Shown here in pieces: positions 54,877 through 64,000 of a stretch of DNA of 64,000 nt. The number at the start of each line of letters is the position of its first letter. The stretch's first letter is position 1. The notes under the pieces are model-generated. The model was not told the DNA's origin. It did no database searches and was given only the letters and a program-made list of their open reading frames with translations. Origin of the DNA: Blattamonas nauphoetae (taxonomy: Eukaryota > Preaxostyla > Oxymonadida); contig JARBJD010000156.1 in NCBI GenBank assembly GCA_033064195.1, forward strand, positions 62,001 through 126,000. Direction: 5' to 3'. A program made the position numbers and the translations under genes.

Positions 54877-56463
54877 TCATCGCTCGCCAAACTGAGGGAA
54901 GAGCTCGATGTTGTACAGACACGTGTAGTCGGGATCGCCGTGGTTGGAGTCGAACTGCACCTTGAACGACTGACAGGGCTTGTCTGGGAGAGGGTTCATT
55001 GCGAAGCGTTGTGTGGAGTTGTGGATTGTGGTGTGTGTGGCGTTGTATTCCCCGCGGCCGAGAAAGACGTCCTTGGCCGAGTCAGTCGAGTTGGCGCAGA
55101 AGACCCGGAAGGCTTTGGGAGCAGTGATGGGGGGAGCGGTGAGGGAGACGTCAGCGGGGATGTGCCTGATGCCGACGGAGTGGAGGAAGCAGGGACTGGC
55201 GAGTTTGATGGTGACGAAGGAGGGGGAGTTGGGGGAGGGGAGGGCGAGAGGGAAGCAGTCGCCTTGCCGTAGGGAGGTCTGGACAGATGAGAAGAAAGAA
55301 GGACGAACCGACAAGATCACTTGCGCCTTCTCCAGGATCTTCTGTCTGGAGGGCGACGGGAACAGCTTCCGGAGGATCGGGGCTGACTTGGGCACGCGGC
55401 GGACGATGGTCTCGTTTGTGGATGGATCGGTGCGGAAGTACGTGTTGAACCTGTCGACTGGGAAGAACGGCGAATACTTGGTCACACGAGCACCGACAGA
55501 GGAGAGGGCGAGCTGTGGTTGATTCTGGTCGTTGAAGAGAGTGCGAGTGATGTCCAGAACGAGGTCTTTGGTGAGGGCTGGATCAGGCGCGGGATTGGCG
55601 AGAGTGAGGGGCTCGTTGGGGGCAGGCTGAGGTCTGGCTGATTCGAGTTTCGAGATGCGTTGCTTGAGAGACTCGAAATTAGACTGAACTTGTCCGCTGT
55701 AAGTGGCAAACTGAGTCTCCCAGTTGGTGAACTTGGTGGTGAGAGATTTTGTCGTTTTGTTGATATCGGTGATATCCTTCTTGACAGACGAAACATCCTT
55801 TGTGCAGGAAGACTGTCCAGCCTGGAGGGATGTGATAAGACGGCGCTGTTCTTGGAGTTGAGTGCTCGAGTTTGTCTGTTCGTCTTGTAGCGACAAAACT
55901 GTTGTATGGGAAGAATTCTGTCTCTTTTCCAAATCTAAAAGACGTTTTGTATCCAGTAGATCTCGAAGTCCACTTGAGGAGTTGTTATTTTCAAGAAGTG
56001 TGTAGAGATTATTGACCTGGATCTTGAGCTGATAATTGTTGACCAAAACATAAACTAAAGTAACTGCCACCAACGCAACACCAACTACAACACCTGTAAT
56101 CAAGAAAAGTCGCCGATTCTGAGTTTGGTGTTCGGACGAATTGGGAGATGTGAAGGAGTTTGAGAAAGATAATTTCAAACCATCACCGACGTGCTATTAT
56201 TGGTAGAAGGCTGAAGAAGATCATGATCAGATGAAACAAATGTTTCAATTATTGGGCTTTCACTGCAAAAGTGAGTTAAATCCAGATGATGGTGAAGATA
56301 GAGGAGAAATTGATGGATATGGAATTAAAAGGTTAAAAAAATAGAAATACTGTTCTTCTCTCATCATTGAACTCGATCTTCTTTGCTCATTCGGAGTATT
56401 TGTGAAAGACATGCTGATCAGACCATGATCATACGAATTTAGATACCTCGATCGCCCCTCCAT
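54877..56463 (-). CDS. SUN-domain inner nuclear membrane protein
   Basis: Start at 56463 (MEGRSRYLNSYDHGLISMSF). Introns at 56263-56350 and 56119-56186 join in frame as HESPIIETF and then NSTSNRRLFLITGVVVGVAL. A single membrane span follows (VVVGVALVAVTLVYVLV). Next is about 150 residues of coiled coil, then a C-terminal SUN domain: QGDCFPLALP, FVTIKLASPCFLHSVGIRHI, ITAPKAFRVFC, FLGRGEY, QRFAMNPL, and FDSNHGDPDYTCLYNIELF, matching GqCw.f.g, v.v.L......t..Hi, aPk.f.vyg, lG.f.Y and SN.G.p.yTClYrf.v. SUN proteins trimerise in the perinuclear space and bind KASH partners to link nucleus and cytoskeleton. Confidence 0.87.
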
Positions 56464-56483
56464 CTTTTTTGGACAGCTTTCTT

Positions 56484-57227
56484 ATGTCGCGAACTGCACA
56501 ACTCTACTTTGAACAATGCACTCCAGGTGTATACACACACTCTACCCGATTTGATGATTATTTCAAAGGGAAAACCATAAATGTCACTGGATTCGAAGAG
56601 AGAGAGCGTCCCGATCAATGCCACCGCATAGTTCATGTACCATTGAACCAAACTTACCAAATGTTGTGTAAAGTCACCGTAAAGAGGCATCAAGTTACGG
56701 AGTTTAATCAAATCCACCGATCTAAAGACTATGAACTAAATTTCTCTGCTCAAGCAACATCGTATAACGACCACATTCTCGAAGTGACTTATATCCCTTC
56801 ATCTCAATCCAATCAAGGTGCTAAGCATGACTACATCACTCCTCAACTCATCGAGAGTGTGATGAATCCTCCTCCTTACGAACAGCTCGTCGAATACTTC
56901 AACGCAGCGTGGAAAGGAAAACTACTCCGACTCTACGGACGGTTTTCAGAACGTGCACCTACCGACGCATTCAGTCCTCAAATGCTGATTGGCCGGGAAC
57001 TCTTCGTGTTTGAGTGCGTAACCCTTCAAAGCCCATCCAAAATCCCAATATATGTCATGTTCGACTCAGAAACTTTTTCTATCTCACAACATCAATCTCA
57101 ACAGCACCAACGACTCGAGATCGAAGTGTCGTTGGAAGGGTTAAGTCTTAACTTCCACTATATGTACTTACAGCGAGTAGTCAACACGTATGACACGACA
57201 CAGATTCCACTTAACTTGATTGTGTGA
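56484..57227 (+). CDS. Unknown protein, 247 aa
   Basis: Single-exon frame from an ATG at 56484 (MSRTAQLYFEQCTPGVYTHS) to 57227. No signal peptide or membrane span. The composition is mixed with many beta-prone stretches (ILEVTYIPS, RELFVFECVTLQ, IPIYVMFDSE, RLEIEVSLEGLSLNFHYMYL), suggesting a folded all-beta or alpha/beta protein. I recognise no family. It starts 20 bp from the SUN gene, so the two probably share a promoter. Confidence 0.7.
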   Translation: MSRTAQLYFEQCTPGVYTHSTRFDDYFKGKTINVTGFEERERPDQCHRIVHVPLNQTYQMLCKVTVKRHQVTEFNQIHRSKDYELNFSAQATSYNDHILEVTYIPSSQSNQGAKHDYITPQLIESVMNPPPYEQLVEYFNAAWKGKLLRLYGRFSERAPTDAFSPQMLIGRELFVFECVTLQSPSKIPIYVMFDSETFSISQHQSQQHQRLEIEVSLEGLSLNFHYMYLQRVVNTYDTTQIPLNLIV

Positions 57228-57472
57228 ACTTGATTCTCCCTACCCCGTTAATATCTCGATTGACGTCCAACATCTTTTGTTCTCTTTCTCCTCATTTCAA
57301 AGGTCAATCCTCGCAATTTCACCATAAATTTCTTAAAAACTCCTTCCCGAAAACATGAAATTTAGAAAGGAAGATCGTAGTGAATTGACAGGCTCATAGA
57401 GAACAGAATCATTTTCATGGTTCTTTCTCTTCTCTGACAGTGATTTCATGAGCATCTATAAAGAAAAATCAC

Positions 57473-57880
57473 TTAATAAAAAAGCAGACCCTGCCAAATT
57501 GTGAGGCATGGGCAAACATATGCCCCGAAGAAAGACTTGAATGGTGAGAATTTCAGGTTGTACCTGTTTGAGAGGTCACTCCGCAAGATCCACTCGCAGC
57601 AAGGATTGCAGAAAAATGAAGTGAAGCAGACACCACAGCTCGCATTTGGGACTTTGTAATACCGTTTTCTGTTGAGCATCGTTTGATAACAAAAGCAGAT
57701 TCGACTACTCCCTAGCGATGAATGAAGAAGATAAACGATTAAAGACAAACATTTCAAGTCTTTCGTGTTTCCCTTGATGTCAAAAAATGTTGTGTGCCAT
57801 CCACTGGCGTGTCCGTGAGCTGGATTCAGTGGTGTTGATTCTGTATGGTTAAAACTAATCGAAATGGTTGAAAAGACCAT
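57473..57880 (-). CDS. PLAC8-family Cys-rich protein
   Basis: The start at 57880 gives MVFSTISISF, then GHASGWHTTFFDIKGNTKDL. A 39-bp intron (starting GTTTGT, ending GCTAG) joins DLKW to SSRICFCYQTM. The core YYKVPNASCGVCFTSFFCNP and CCEWILRSDLSNRYNL fits the PLAC8 pattern (W...lfdc..d...C, then C..C....fC..C...q....l..r). Such proteins are small membrane-linked Cys-rich factors (plant PCR/FW2.2, animal PLAC8) involved in metal handling or cell-size control. About 120 aa. Convergent with the gene ending at 57227; the 245 bp between holds nothing clear. Confidence 0.65.
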   Translation of the reverse strand: MVFSTISISFNHTESTPLNPAHGHASGWHTTFFDIKGNTKDLKCLSLIVYLLHSSLGSSRICFCYQTMLNRKRYYKVPNASCGVCFTSFFCNPCCEWILRSDLSNRYNLKFSPFKSFFGAYVCPCLTIWQGLLFY

Positions 57881-58029
57881 GAAAAATGGAAAATATGATA
57901 CTCTTTATCATCGTCCATTGTTCGTAGAACAATATGTCTTCTCACAAGAGATGACTGGATGATCGAAGAACAGTTTTTTTCTTCATCTCAAGATTATTCC
58001 CTATTCAATCGGAATATTGGACCTCGTCC

Positions 58030-59931
58030 ATGAACGATGCGAAATCAAGATGTCCGATTTGTCGTGAATCATACACACGTCCAGCAATGCTGACAGCTTG
58101 CCTCCATGTCTTCGGTGTGTCTATTCCCAATTTCGTGAACACCTCCTTCTACTATACTATTCTCTTCTGCAATGCTCCTCTTGTTCACTCTCTTCTAGAT
58201 TTAACATGTCTACTACAGGCTATTGAACTAAACCAGAACGTCAAAACGTGTCCACTTTGCAACACAGCTATGGCTTTGATACTCTACGATTTTGACCCAA
58301 TAAATCACACATGCAGTGTGTTGGACATTAATGATATCGCCAACGAGGGGACAAAACTCCGAACGCGCTCGCCTGTCACATACGACCAGACAAGTGCGCA
58401 GGTCTTCGAGGAAATGCAGAAACAGTATTCTGTCCATACCAACCTCAAGCTCACTCAAATGAAGTCCCTTCTGGTTGAACAACCAGGATATCTCTCCCCA
58501 AGGCAGCGATACCGCAAAGTGATCTATTCCGAGTCACTGTTTCCCGTGGACTGTCTCACACTGGATGCAATGCGCATGCTTGGTATGCATTTTCCTGCGC
58601 TCCCTTCGTTGCTCTTTTATCCGACGCTGGTTTCTGCTCTGTTGGCTGTCATCATGTTCGTTCTGTCTCCCTCCCCTCTCCCCTCTCCAGATCAACAGAG
58701 CCTCCTTCCCTCCCTTCTGGTCCTCTCAGAAGGCTTCATCTGGCGTGAACTTCAGTTTCTCCTCGACAAACAGGAAGTGAGTGCCGAAGTGGGAGCTCTC
58801 GCTCGTCTTCTGTGCGACCAGGGCGTGTTCAGCCTCGGCACCGCCCTCTCCCTCCGCTCGCTCTTCTCGTCCCCCGGCTGTGCGCACTGGGTCCTCCTCT
58901 TCCTTCGCGAGCTGGCCCACTTCTTCTTCATCGTCCTCCGCACACCCCAGCTCGCCATCAACACGTTCGACAGCACGCAGCGCTACTTCAACCTGACCCA
59001 CCCTGCCCTCCCGCCCGGCACAGAGGCCGGAGTGGTGCAAGTGCAAAGTGCGGGCGACGCGCTGGACACGCTCTACGAAGCACACACAGCGGGGGACGAG
59101 ATTGAGGACTTCGCGCCTTTCGTGCGGCAGGCGGAGGGCGTGGAGCTTGCCGACTCGTCGAGCGTCATTTTCGAAGCGACGATGCAGCCAGTGATGAGCA
59201 TCCCTCGGCCGGTGCGTCTGTTCTACGCGGTGCCTCTCCCGCACCTCACACAAGTGCGCACAGTGAACAAGCTGAAGCTGGTTGGGCTGAATCCCGACGA
59301 AGCGATTCTGATCGGCGACGAAGCCGGACGAGACGATTCGCGGATGGTTCTGCCGCATCTGACAGTCGACACCCTCGCAGCACCCCAACACAGCACACAC
59401 CCGACAGACAGCGAGACCGACTCGTTGGAGACTGAGTGTGCAGCTCACGCTCAGCCTGTGTGGGGCATCCCGGCGCCGATTCTGTCGCAGCTGGAGAACG
59501 CCGTGCAGATGCGGACGGGGCAGGTCAGCCAGCACCGCCTCGTCCCTCTGCAGGTTGTGGAGGAGGACGCGTTTGGAGGAGTCAAGCGCAGTCTGGACGA
59601 GCTGGACGAGAGTGCTCTCGACGAGCAGCTGAAAGAGATGCGAGTCGACGACAGCGACAGCGACGAATGCATCATCGTCGACCCGAAGTCTGTCCCGACG
59701 TGGGCAGGTGATCGGTCGCCCCAGCCGCAGCCGAACATCGCAAGGGGGGACCCCAGGCCGGTCGAGATTACACTCGACTCGGACAGCGAGGACGAGCGGA
59801 ACGACGAGACTCGTGGGACAGTTCCGGCTTCAGCTCCGGAAATGCTGCTTGATGAAGTTGCAACTGGGAATCTCCAATCTTTTCCATCGTTTCAGAATCG
59901 GCAGGACACAATACCGCATGACCCTACATGA
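58030..59931 (+). CDS. Topors-like RING E3 ligase with SUMO-interaction-like motifs
   Basis: Exons 58030-58114, 58199-58582 and 58691-59931 (introns 84 and 108 bp) give 569 aa. The RING starts at residue 8: CPICRESYTRPAMLTACLHVF, joined across intron 1 to DLTCLLQAIELNQNVKTCPL and CN. It has the Topors/ICP0 shape (CPIC..., CxHxF.x2CI..., CPLC), except that the fifth ligand is Asp instead of Cys. The middle is helical (GFIWRELQFLLDKQEVSAEV), as in Topors-type proteins. The acidic C-terminus has DSDECIIVDP and VEITLDSDSEDE, which look like SUMO-interaction motifs next to Asp/Ser runs. The protein probably ubiquitinates nuclear, perhaps SUMO-marked, targets. Confidence 0.75.
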   Translation: MNDAKSRCPICRESYTRPAMLTACLHVFGVSIPNFVNTSFYYTILFCNAPLVHSLLDLTCLLQAIELNQNVKTCPLCNTAMALILYDFDPINHTCSVLDINDIANEGTKLRTRSPVTYDQTSAQVFEEMQKQYSVHTNLKLTQMKSLLVEQPGYLSPRQRYRKVIYSESLFPVDCLTLDAMRMLGMHFPALPSLLFYPTLVSALLAVIMFVLSPSPLPSPDQQSLLPSLLVLSEGFIWRELQFLLDKQEVSAEVGALARLLCDQGVFSLGTALSLRSLFSSPGCAHWVLLFLRELAHFFFIVLRTPQLAINTFDSTQRYFNLTHPALPPGTEAGVVQVQSAGDALDTLYEAHTAGDEIEDFAPFVRQAEGVELADSSSVIFEATMQPVMSIPRPVRLFYAVPLPHLTQVRTVNKLKLVGLNPDEAILIGDEAGRDDSRMVLPHLTVDTLAAPQHSTHPTDSETDSLETECAAHAQPVWGIPAPILSQLENAVQMRTGQVSQHRLVPLQVVEEDAFGGVKRSLDELDESALDEQLKEMRVDDSDSDECIIVDPKSVPTWAGDRSPQPQPNIARGDPRPVEITLDSDSEDERNDETRGTVPASAPEMLLDEVATGNLQSFPSFQNRQDTIPHDPT

Positions 59932-60108
59932 TTACGTTTGTCTTGATTGTCTTCATTCCTCCACACTTCATTTATGAATCATTTCACCCCTATTTTCTTC
60001 TTTGATGTCTACTCTTCTTTTTCATTTGTTTTGTTTGTTTATTTTGTTAATTAGTACAATCCAATCGGGAGACTTCATCAGCTTTTGTTGCAATGGGCGT
60101 GATCATCA

Positions 60109-60766
60109 ATGTGGAACAAATATTCCGCACAGAACTCTCAAACACCTAAAGCAGGTGTTCGCTATGGTAATGAAACCCTTCCAGATGAACGATATGACAG
60201 AGAGCAACGAAGGATTGCCACTTTGAGACAGAGACAAGAACAGGTTTCTCAACAACGTCGAGTCGAAAATTGGGGTTCACCTGAACAACAACGTGCGTTA
60301 CAGTATACATATTTCCTTTTTATTTGATTCCTCATCCTAATTTCGTTTAGAACCCAGCGAATGAATGAAATGAAACAAACAGCCGAGGCACACCGAACAA
60401 TTCATCAAACAGAAAAACAAAAAGAGAGAGCTCTGGTATATACTGCCTTTTGATCATATTCCATACTCTATTCCTTCTGTCCGATCATTTCACCGTTCTT
60501 CTCAACAAAGGAACAAACTGTCATCGAAGCAGACAACAGAGAGCGCATCTCCCGTATTGAGCAGCGAGACCGGATGAAGGAAAGATCTCGCCAATATGAC
60601 GAAGATAATAAGCTTGTTTGTTCTCTTCGACTTCATCCCCTTTCTTCTCTTTCGTCAGCTAATGCAGCAAAGGAAGCAAATGAAAATGGAACAGAAGATG
60701 CGGGACAATAGTGAGCCAATTGTTTCTGACTCATTTTACGACAAGTTCGGCTGCAGCTATCGGTAA
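60109..60766 (+). CDS. Short charged coiled-coil protein
   Basis: Start MWNKYSAQNSQTPKAGVRYG. Introns join ...NWGSPEQQ to TQRMNEMKQTAEAHRTIHQT, then EQTVIEADNRERISRIEQRD, then MQQRKQMKMEQKMRDNSEPI. The protein ends VSDSFYDKFGCSYR at 60766, roughly 150 aa in all. It is almost entirely Gln/Arg/Glu-rich helix with a conserved-looking aromatic end (SFYDKFG.S). Small helical proteins with such tails occur among microtubule inner proteins of flagella, but I cannot assign it. An upstream exon (60002-60062) is possible. Confidence 0.55.
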
Positions 60767-61031
60767 ATCTCTTTTTTTGGACGAGACGCCTCACATCACC
60801 TCCAACAACCCCTTCATCCTCATTGCACATTACGTCTTTCTACTTTGCGCCTGTCATCGCTACTCCTTGTACAAGATATTCATTCACGTTTTCATTCAAT
60901 CGAAGCACTTTTTTTTCTGAATCTTCCCACTATCTCGAAACGAAATGCTGTGCTTTTCCAGTTTGGGAGAAAGTGCGTCACAACATCGTTGTGCTAAGAA
61001 AAAAACATGGAGTGATTTTTGTTCAGAATAA

Positions 61032-62887
61032 ATGACTCATCCGAGAACAAGTGGGCACGTTTCGGATCCCCAAATTGTGATGGTATTTGTGACCTTAAAT
61101 GATCTTCTCCGCCTTGGAAAGGGTATACTCCACAATTCTTCCATTTTTTGACTTTTTTGTGAAGGAAACGTTGCATATCACAAGATAATTCGGCTCTTCA
61201 ACAAAATTCTCAAAACTCTCTCCGAACTGCACTCAACATCGAAATCTCACGGTTCACTGGAAACTGATTCAATTCTCGTTTCGAAATCGGGAGATGTTTC
61301 TTTTTTCAATCACCTTATCCAGACATTTGATGACACGTCAGATCCAATTCATTGAATCGCCGAAACCTGCGAGTAGAAATTACTTCTCTCCGGAAGCTCT
61401 CTTCCAGACCGATGAATCTGTGAGTATGATGTTTATTTTTAATTATTCTCTTCTTACTTTCAGAATCATTCAAATCAGAGGGAAATGATCTTTGGGCGTT
61501 TGGACTCCTCTTTCTAGAGTCGATTGTTGGTTATCAATTCGCATCAGCTCATAGCGATCAAGATAGAATCTCATTGTGCAAGGTATTATTATCATCTCTT
61601 CACTGCCTTCAGTCCATCTCGCCGTTGACCAAACAAGATTTCCCTTTCTTGTCGCAGAAGAAATTTGAATACATATCAACACTACCCCGTTCCGAAGTTC
61701 GACGCCAACAAATTTTTGTCCTTCCTTCGCAGAAACGCGATTCAGTGAGGAGTGAACAGCCTCAAAAAGCTTCGACGTTGCCACTCATCGATGAAGCAAA
61801 GCGCTTGCTTGCTGAGCAGTTTCCAAAGGATTCTGAAAAGAAGAAGCAAGGAGTTACGTTGTCAGATCTTGAAATGGTCGTCGATTACATCTTCGAAAGG
61901 TGCCTCGTTCTGAACTGCTTCTCCCGCGCCCACTCAGCCACAGAAATGCTTCCTGATCGTTTCTGGAAGATTATTTCTGCGACCAAACCCAAAATTCAGA
62001 AACAATCAACAACTTCCAACACTGAGAAACGGCAATCTCCACGCCACGTCGCAACTTCGCAGATCCCACCACTTGCACAGACAGGGACTGTAGAACTGTT
62101 TTGGGACGAAGGAAAAGGAAGTGTGTCACCGCGGAAGGCCGAAGGAGTGAACCGCGGCCGCTGCAATTCGATTGGAATGCCACCTCCCGACACCCACGAC
62201 GACAACGACGAGATGGACGAAAACGTGTTCCCCTCACCGCAGTCGGCGCAGAGGTACTCGCCACAAATGCATCCCGGACGGCCAAGTGGGAATGCGCTCG
62301 CCACGCCGATGGAGACGACAGCACGCGATGCACACACGACACAGCCAGAATCGACGAGACGCGAGCGAAGAAGAGATTTGGACAAACCCACAAGCCAGCC
62401 TCTTCCTGTCCAGCCCACGCCTTCGAACACCACAAAGACACCATCAAGCACAGAGACACCACAGCCTCTCAACGAAGATGAAAAGGAGGAGCTGAAGCAG
62501 ACACCAACCACCATCAGAAGCGACGAGGAGGTTGTGCTGAAGGAGATCTCGCCGTCGAAGGTGAAGACGTTCTCGTTCAACGGCGTCAACAACAAAGTGA
62601 CTGAGAAGGACGAGACTGGCTCCCAGCACACCTACCGCGATGACTCAAATGTGTTTAACGATCAAACCAACTCGAACCCACAGCCATTCGCTCCTGTCAC
62701 TCGCACGCGTCGCCCAGCCCGTGATCCCAACGAACGGCCTCGTGGCTTGCCATCTCCTCTTCCTTCGGTCGAACCACAACGGAAAATGGGGAGACCAGTG
62801 TCTCCAATGACGACTGACAGAGTTGCAGTGGTTCAGCAGACGCAAAATGACACGACAGCTCCACAAAATCAGAGCGATTATTTCTAA
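61032..62887 (+). CDS. Pseudokinase-like protein with long disordered tail
   Basis: Start MTHPRTSGHVSDPQIVMVFV, then TLNDLLRLGKG. After an intron come NVAYHKIIRLFNKILKTLSE, LHSTSKSHGSLETDSILVSK, SGDVSFFN; later KPASRNYFSPEALFQTDES and (after an intron of about 40 bp) NDLWAFGLLFLESIVG. This follows the C-lobe of a protein kinase: helix E, an HRD loop (here HGS), the DFG area (DVSFFN, no DFG), an APE-like SPEA, and D.WafG. Catalytic Asp and DFG are lost and the N-lobe is very short, so it should not phosphorylate. The last 350 residues are Ser/Pro/Thr-rich disorder. One frame break near 61355 (a stop after SDPIH) may hide a further intron. Confidence 0.58.
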
Positions 62888-62972
62888 AGGAATTGTATAC
62901 TCCATTTCACATGTTCACGCTTCTGTACACATCTTAATTCGTTGTTTTCGATTTTTGCCCATTATTTACAAA

Positions 62973-64000
62973 ATGGGGAAGCCAGATCAGGAGCTGGGCA
63001 ATCTCCTGAAAACACTTCATGGATTTCGGAAGAAAAATGTCACAACAGGGTGGCTTCCGACTGTTCGCCAACTTGTCGATGCAATTCCCGAAGATCAACC
63101 TTTTTCAGTCAAAGATGATAAATGTCTTCGGGACCTCTTCTTTTTCCTGAAGGAATCGACTACTCAGGAGGAAGTCACCGAAATTGTTAGTCTTCTTCGG
63201 AAACTTCTGTGTTCGCAGTTGGTTTTTGAGGTCTGTTTCTCTGCCATTTAATTTCGCCTGATGTTCTAGTCTCTGACAAACGAAAAGAATGCAGATTTAT
63301 CGTATACAGCTATTCTGTCCCATCCATCCCCAGAAGTCGTGACTACGACAATCTTTTCACTCTACAACATCATTGAAATCGGGTACGTCGTCGATGCGCC
63401 CTCAAAAAAGCTTGTAGAACGAGAGACCAATAATAAAAGATTCTTATGCAACTCAGGAGGGTTTCGACATGTGATGGAGATGGCACTCCTCACAGCGGAG
63501 AATTCAAGCGAAGATCACATCGTCTCGCTTTGTTTGGGACTTTTTGTTTCTTCTTTCTGCATCCGAACATTCTCAACGGATTTTTCAACTATGTTGGATA
63601 TTGCGGCTGTCCTTGAAAGCAATTTCTTGTTTCTTCTCCACTTGACGCGTCCCACACTCCCCGAACTCTCCGAGCAATCACAAAACGGGTCTGAGGAGAT
63701 GGTTGTGGACAAGTCAAGCTGGATGAACAACTATACTCCTCGAATCCAGGCTATGACGCTTCTCAGACACTTGATTCTCTTCTCCCCACCACACACTGTC
63801 AAACAGCTCCAAGACCGCGCTTTTCGCTGCGGTGCGATGGGCTGGCTTCTTTTCGGGGCATGTTCTCCGCCTGTGGCCATCACACAGCCCCGCTCGCAAG
63901 AAAAGGAAGACACAAGCTGGATGAGCACGTCGATCGCGGCTGAGGCGAACGCTGTGGGGAGCTCAGCCGCTCTGCACATCCGCGATTGCTGCAGAGACCT
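62973..64000 (+). CDS. Helical-repeat protein, 5' part (cut by window end)
   Basis: Start MGKPDQELGNLLKTLHGFRK. A 39-bp intron (63231-63269) joins LLCSQLVFE to SLTNEKNADLSYTAILSHPS in frame. The visible 320 residues are alternating amphipathic helices (EVVTTTIFSLYNIIEIGYVV, KRFLCNSGGFRHVMEMALL, IQAMTLLRHLILFSPPHTVK), the look of an armadillo/HEAT protein. The phrase NNKRFLCNSGGF recalls very large proteins such as RME-8/DNAJC13 or USP9X/USP24, which would have their J or protease domains downstream. Identity stays open. Confidence 0.55.

Noticed and set aside
1-64000. tRNA, rRNA, CRISPR and riboswitch signals
   Set aside because: I looked for T-loop-like GTTCGA stretches, rRNA-like blocks and regular spaced repeats on both strands and found none that form a consistent structure by eye.

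Overview
This is a compact, intron-bearing protist nuclear sequence. Introns are very short: almost all those I could place are 38-120 bp with GT..AG ends. Genes sit tail-to-tail or head-to-head with tens of bases between them. A decayed gene on the minus strand between 35.8 and 40.3 kb has the look of a large armadillo/HEAT-like family I know from oxymonads such as Blattamonas nauphoetae. Together with the tiny introns this suggests an oxymonad (Preaxostyla) or close relative; that is inference, not proof.

Left block (0.2-18.7 kb): a hypothetical protein, a PfkB-like protein with a charged tail, a BTB-SPRY protein, a long coiled-coil protein, exosome subunit RRP42, an M20 (YgeY-like) metallohydrolase, the ER folding sensor UGGT, and a SAPS-family regulatory subunit of PP6-type phosphatase.

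Middle block (17.5-35.4 kb): the most striking structure. Two nearly identical arms of about 6.95 kb (17532-24486 and 28448-35401) lie in inverted orientation around a 3.96 kb spacer. Each arm holds the 3' part of the SAPS gene, a complete Tc1-type DD34E transposon with IR/DR ends at the same TA site, and two unidentified spliced genes facing each other (called A and B here). The left arm joins smoothly to the rest of the SAPS gene and to more of gene B. The right arm stops abruptly in both, so the left looks parental and the right a truncated inverted duplicate. The spacer holds a broken pogo-like DDE transposon and a second broken transposase-like gene of a family I cannot name.

Repeat-rich block (35.4-40.7 kb): the two ends of one armadillo-like gene lie about 3.3 kb apart. 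Direct copies of a GATTGTCCAGTCCAA repeat stand at both break points, and there is no recognisable gene between them.

Right block (40.7-64 kb): a Pro/Ser-rich protein with a possible OB/cold-shock fold, a coiled-coil protein, an RGG-box protein with DTSDSE repeats, a second exosome RNase PH subunit, a family-4 uracil-DNA glycosylase that lacks most iron-sulphur ligands and carries a PIP-box-like motif, maspardin (SPG21) without its nucleophile serine, a two-RRM protein, a SUN-domain protein, an unknown, a PLAC8 protein, a Topors-like RING protein with SUMO-interaction-like motifs, a short coiled-coil protein, a pseudokinase-like protein, and the start of a large helical-repeat protein cut by the window end.

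Functional themes are RNA turnover (two exosome ring subunits, RRM and RGG proteins), ER quality control (UGGT), nuclear envelope (SUN), phosphatase control (SAPS) and ubiquitin/SUMO signalling (RING). There is no sign of operons; shared promoters between divergent pairs are likely. I saw no rRNA, tRNA, CRISPR or virus-like element.
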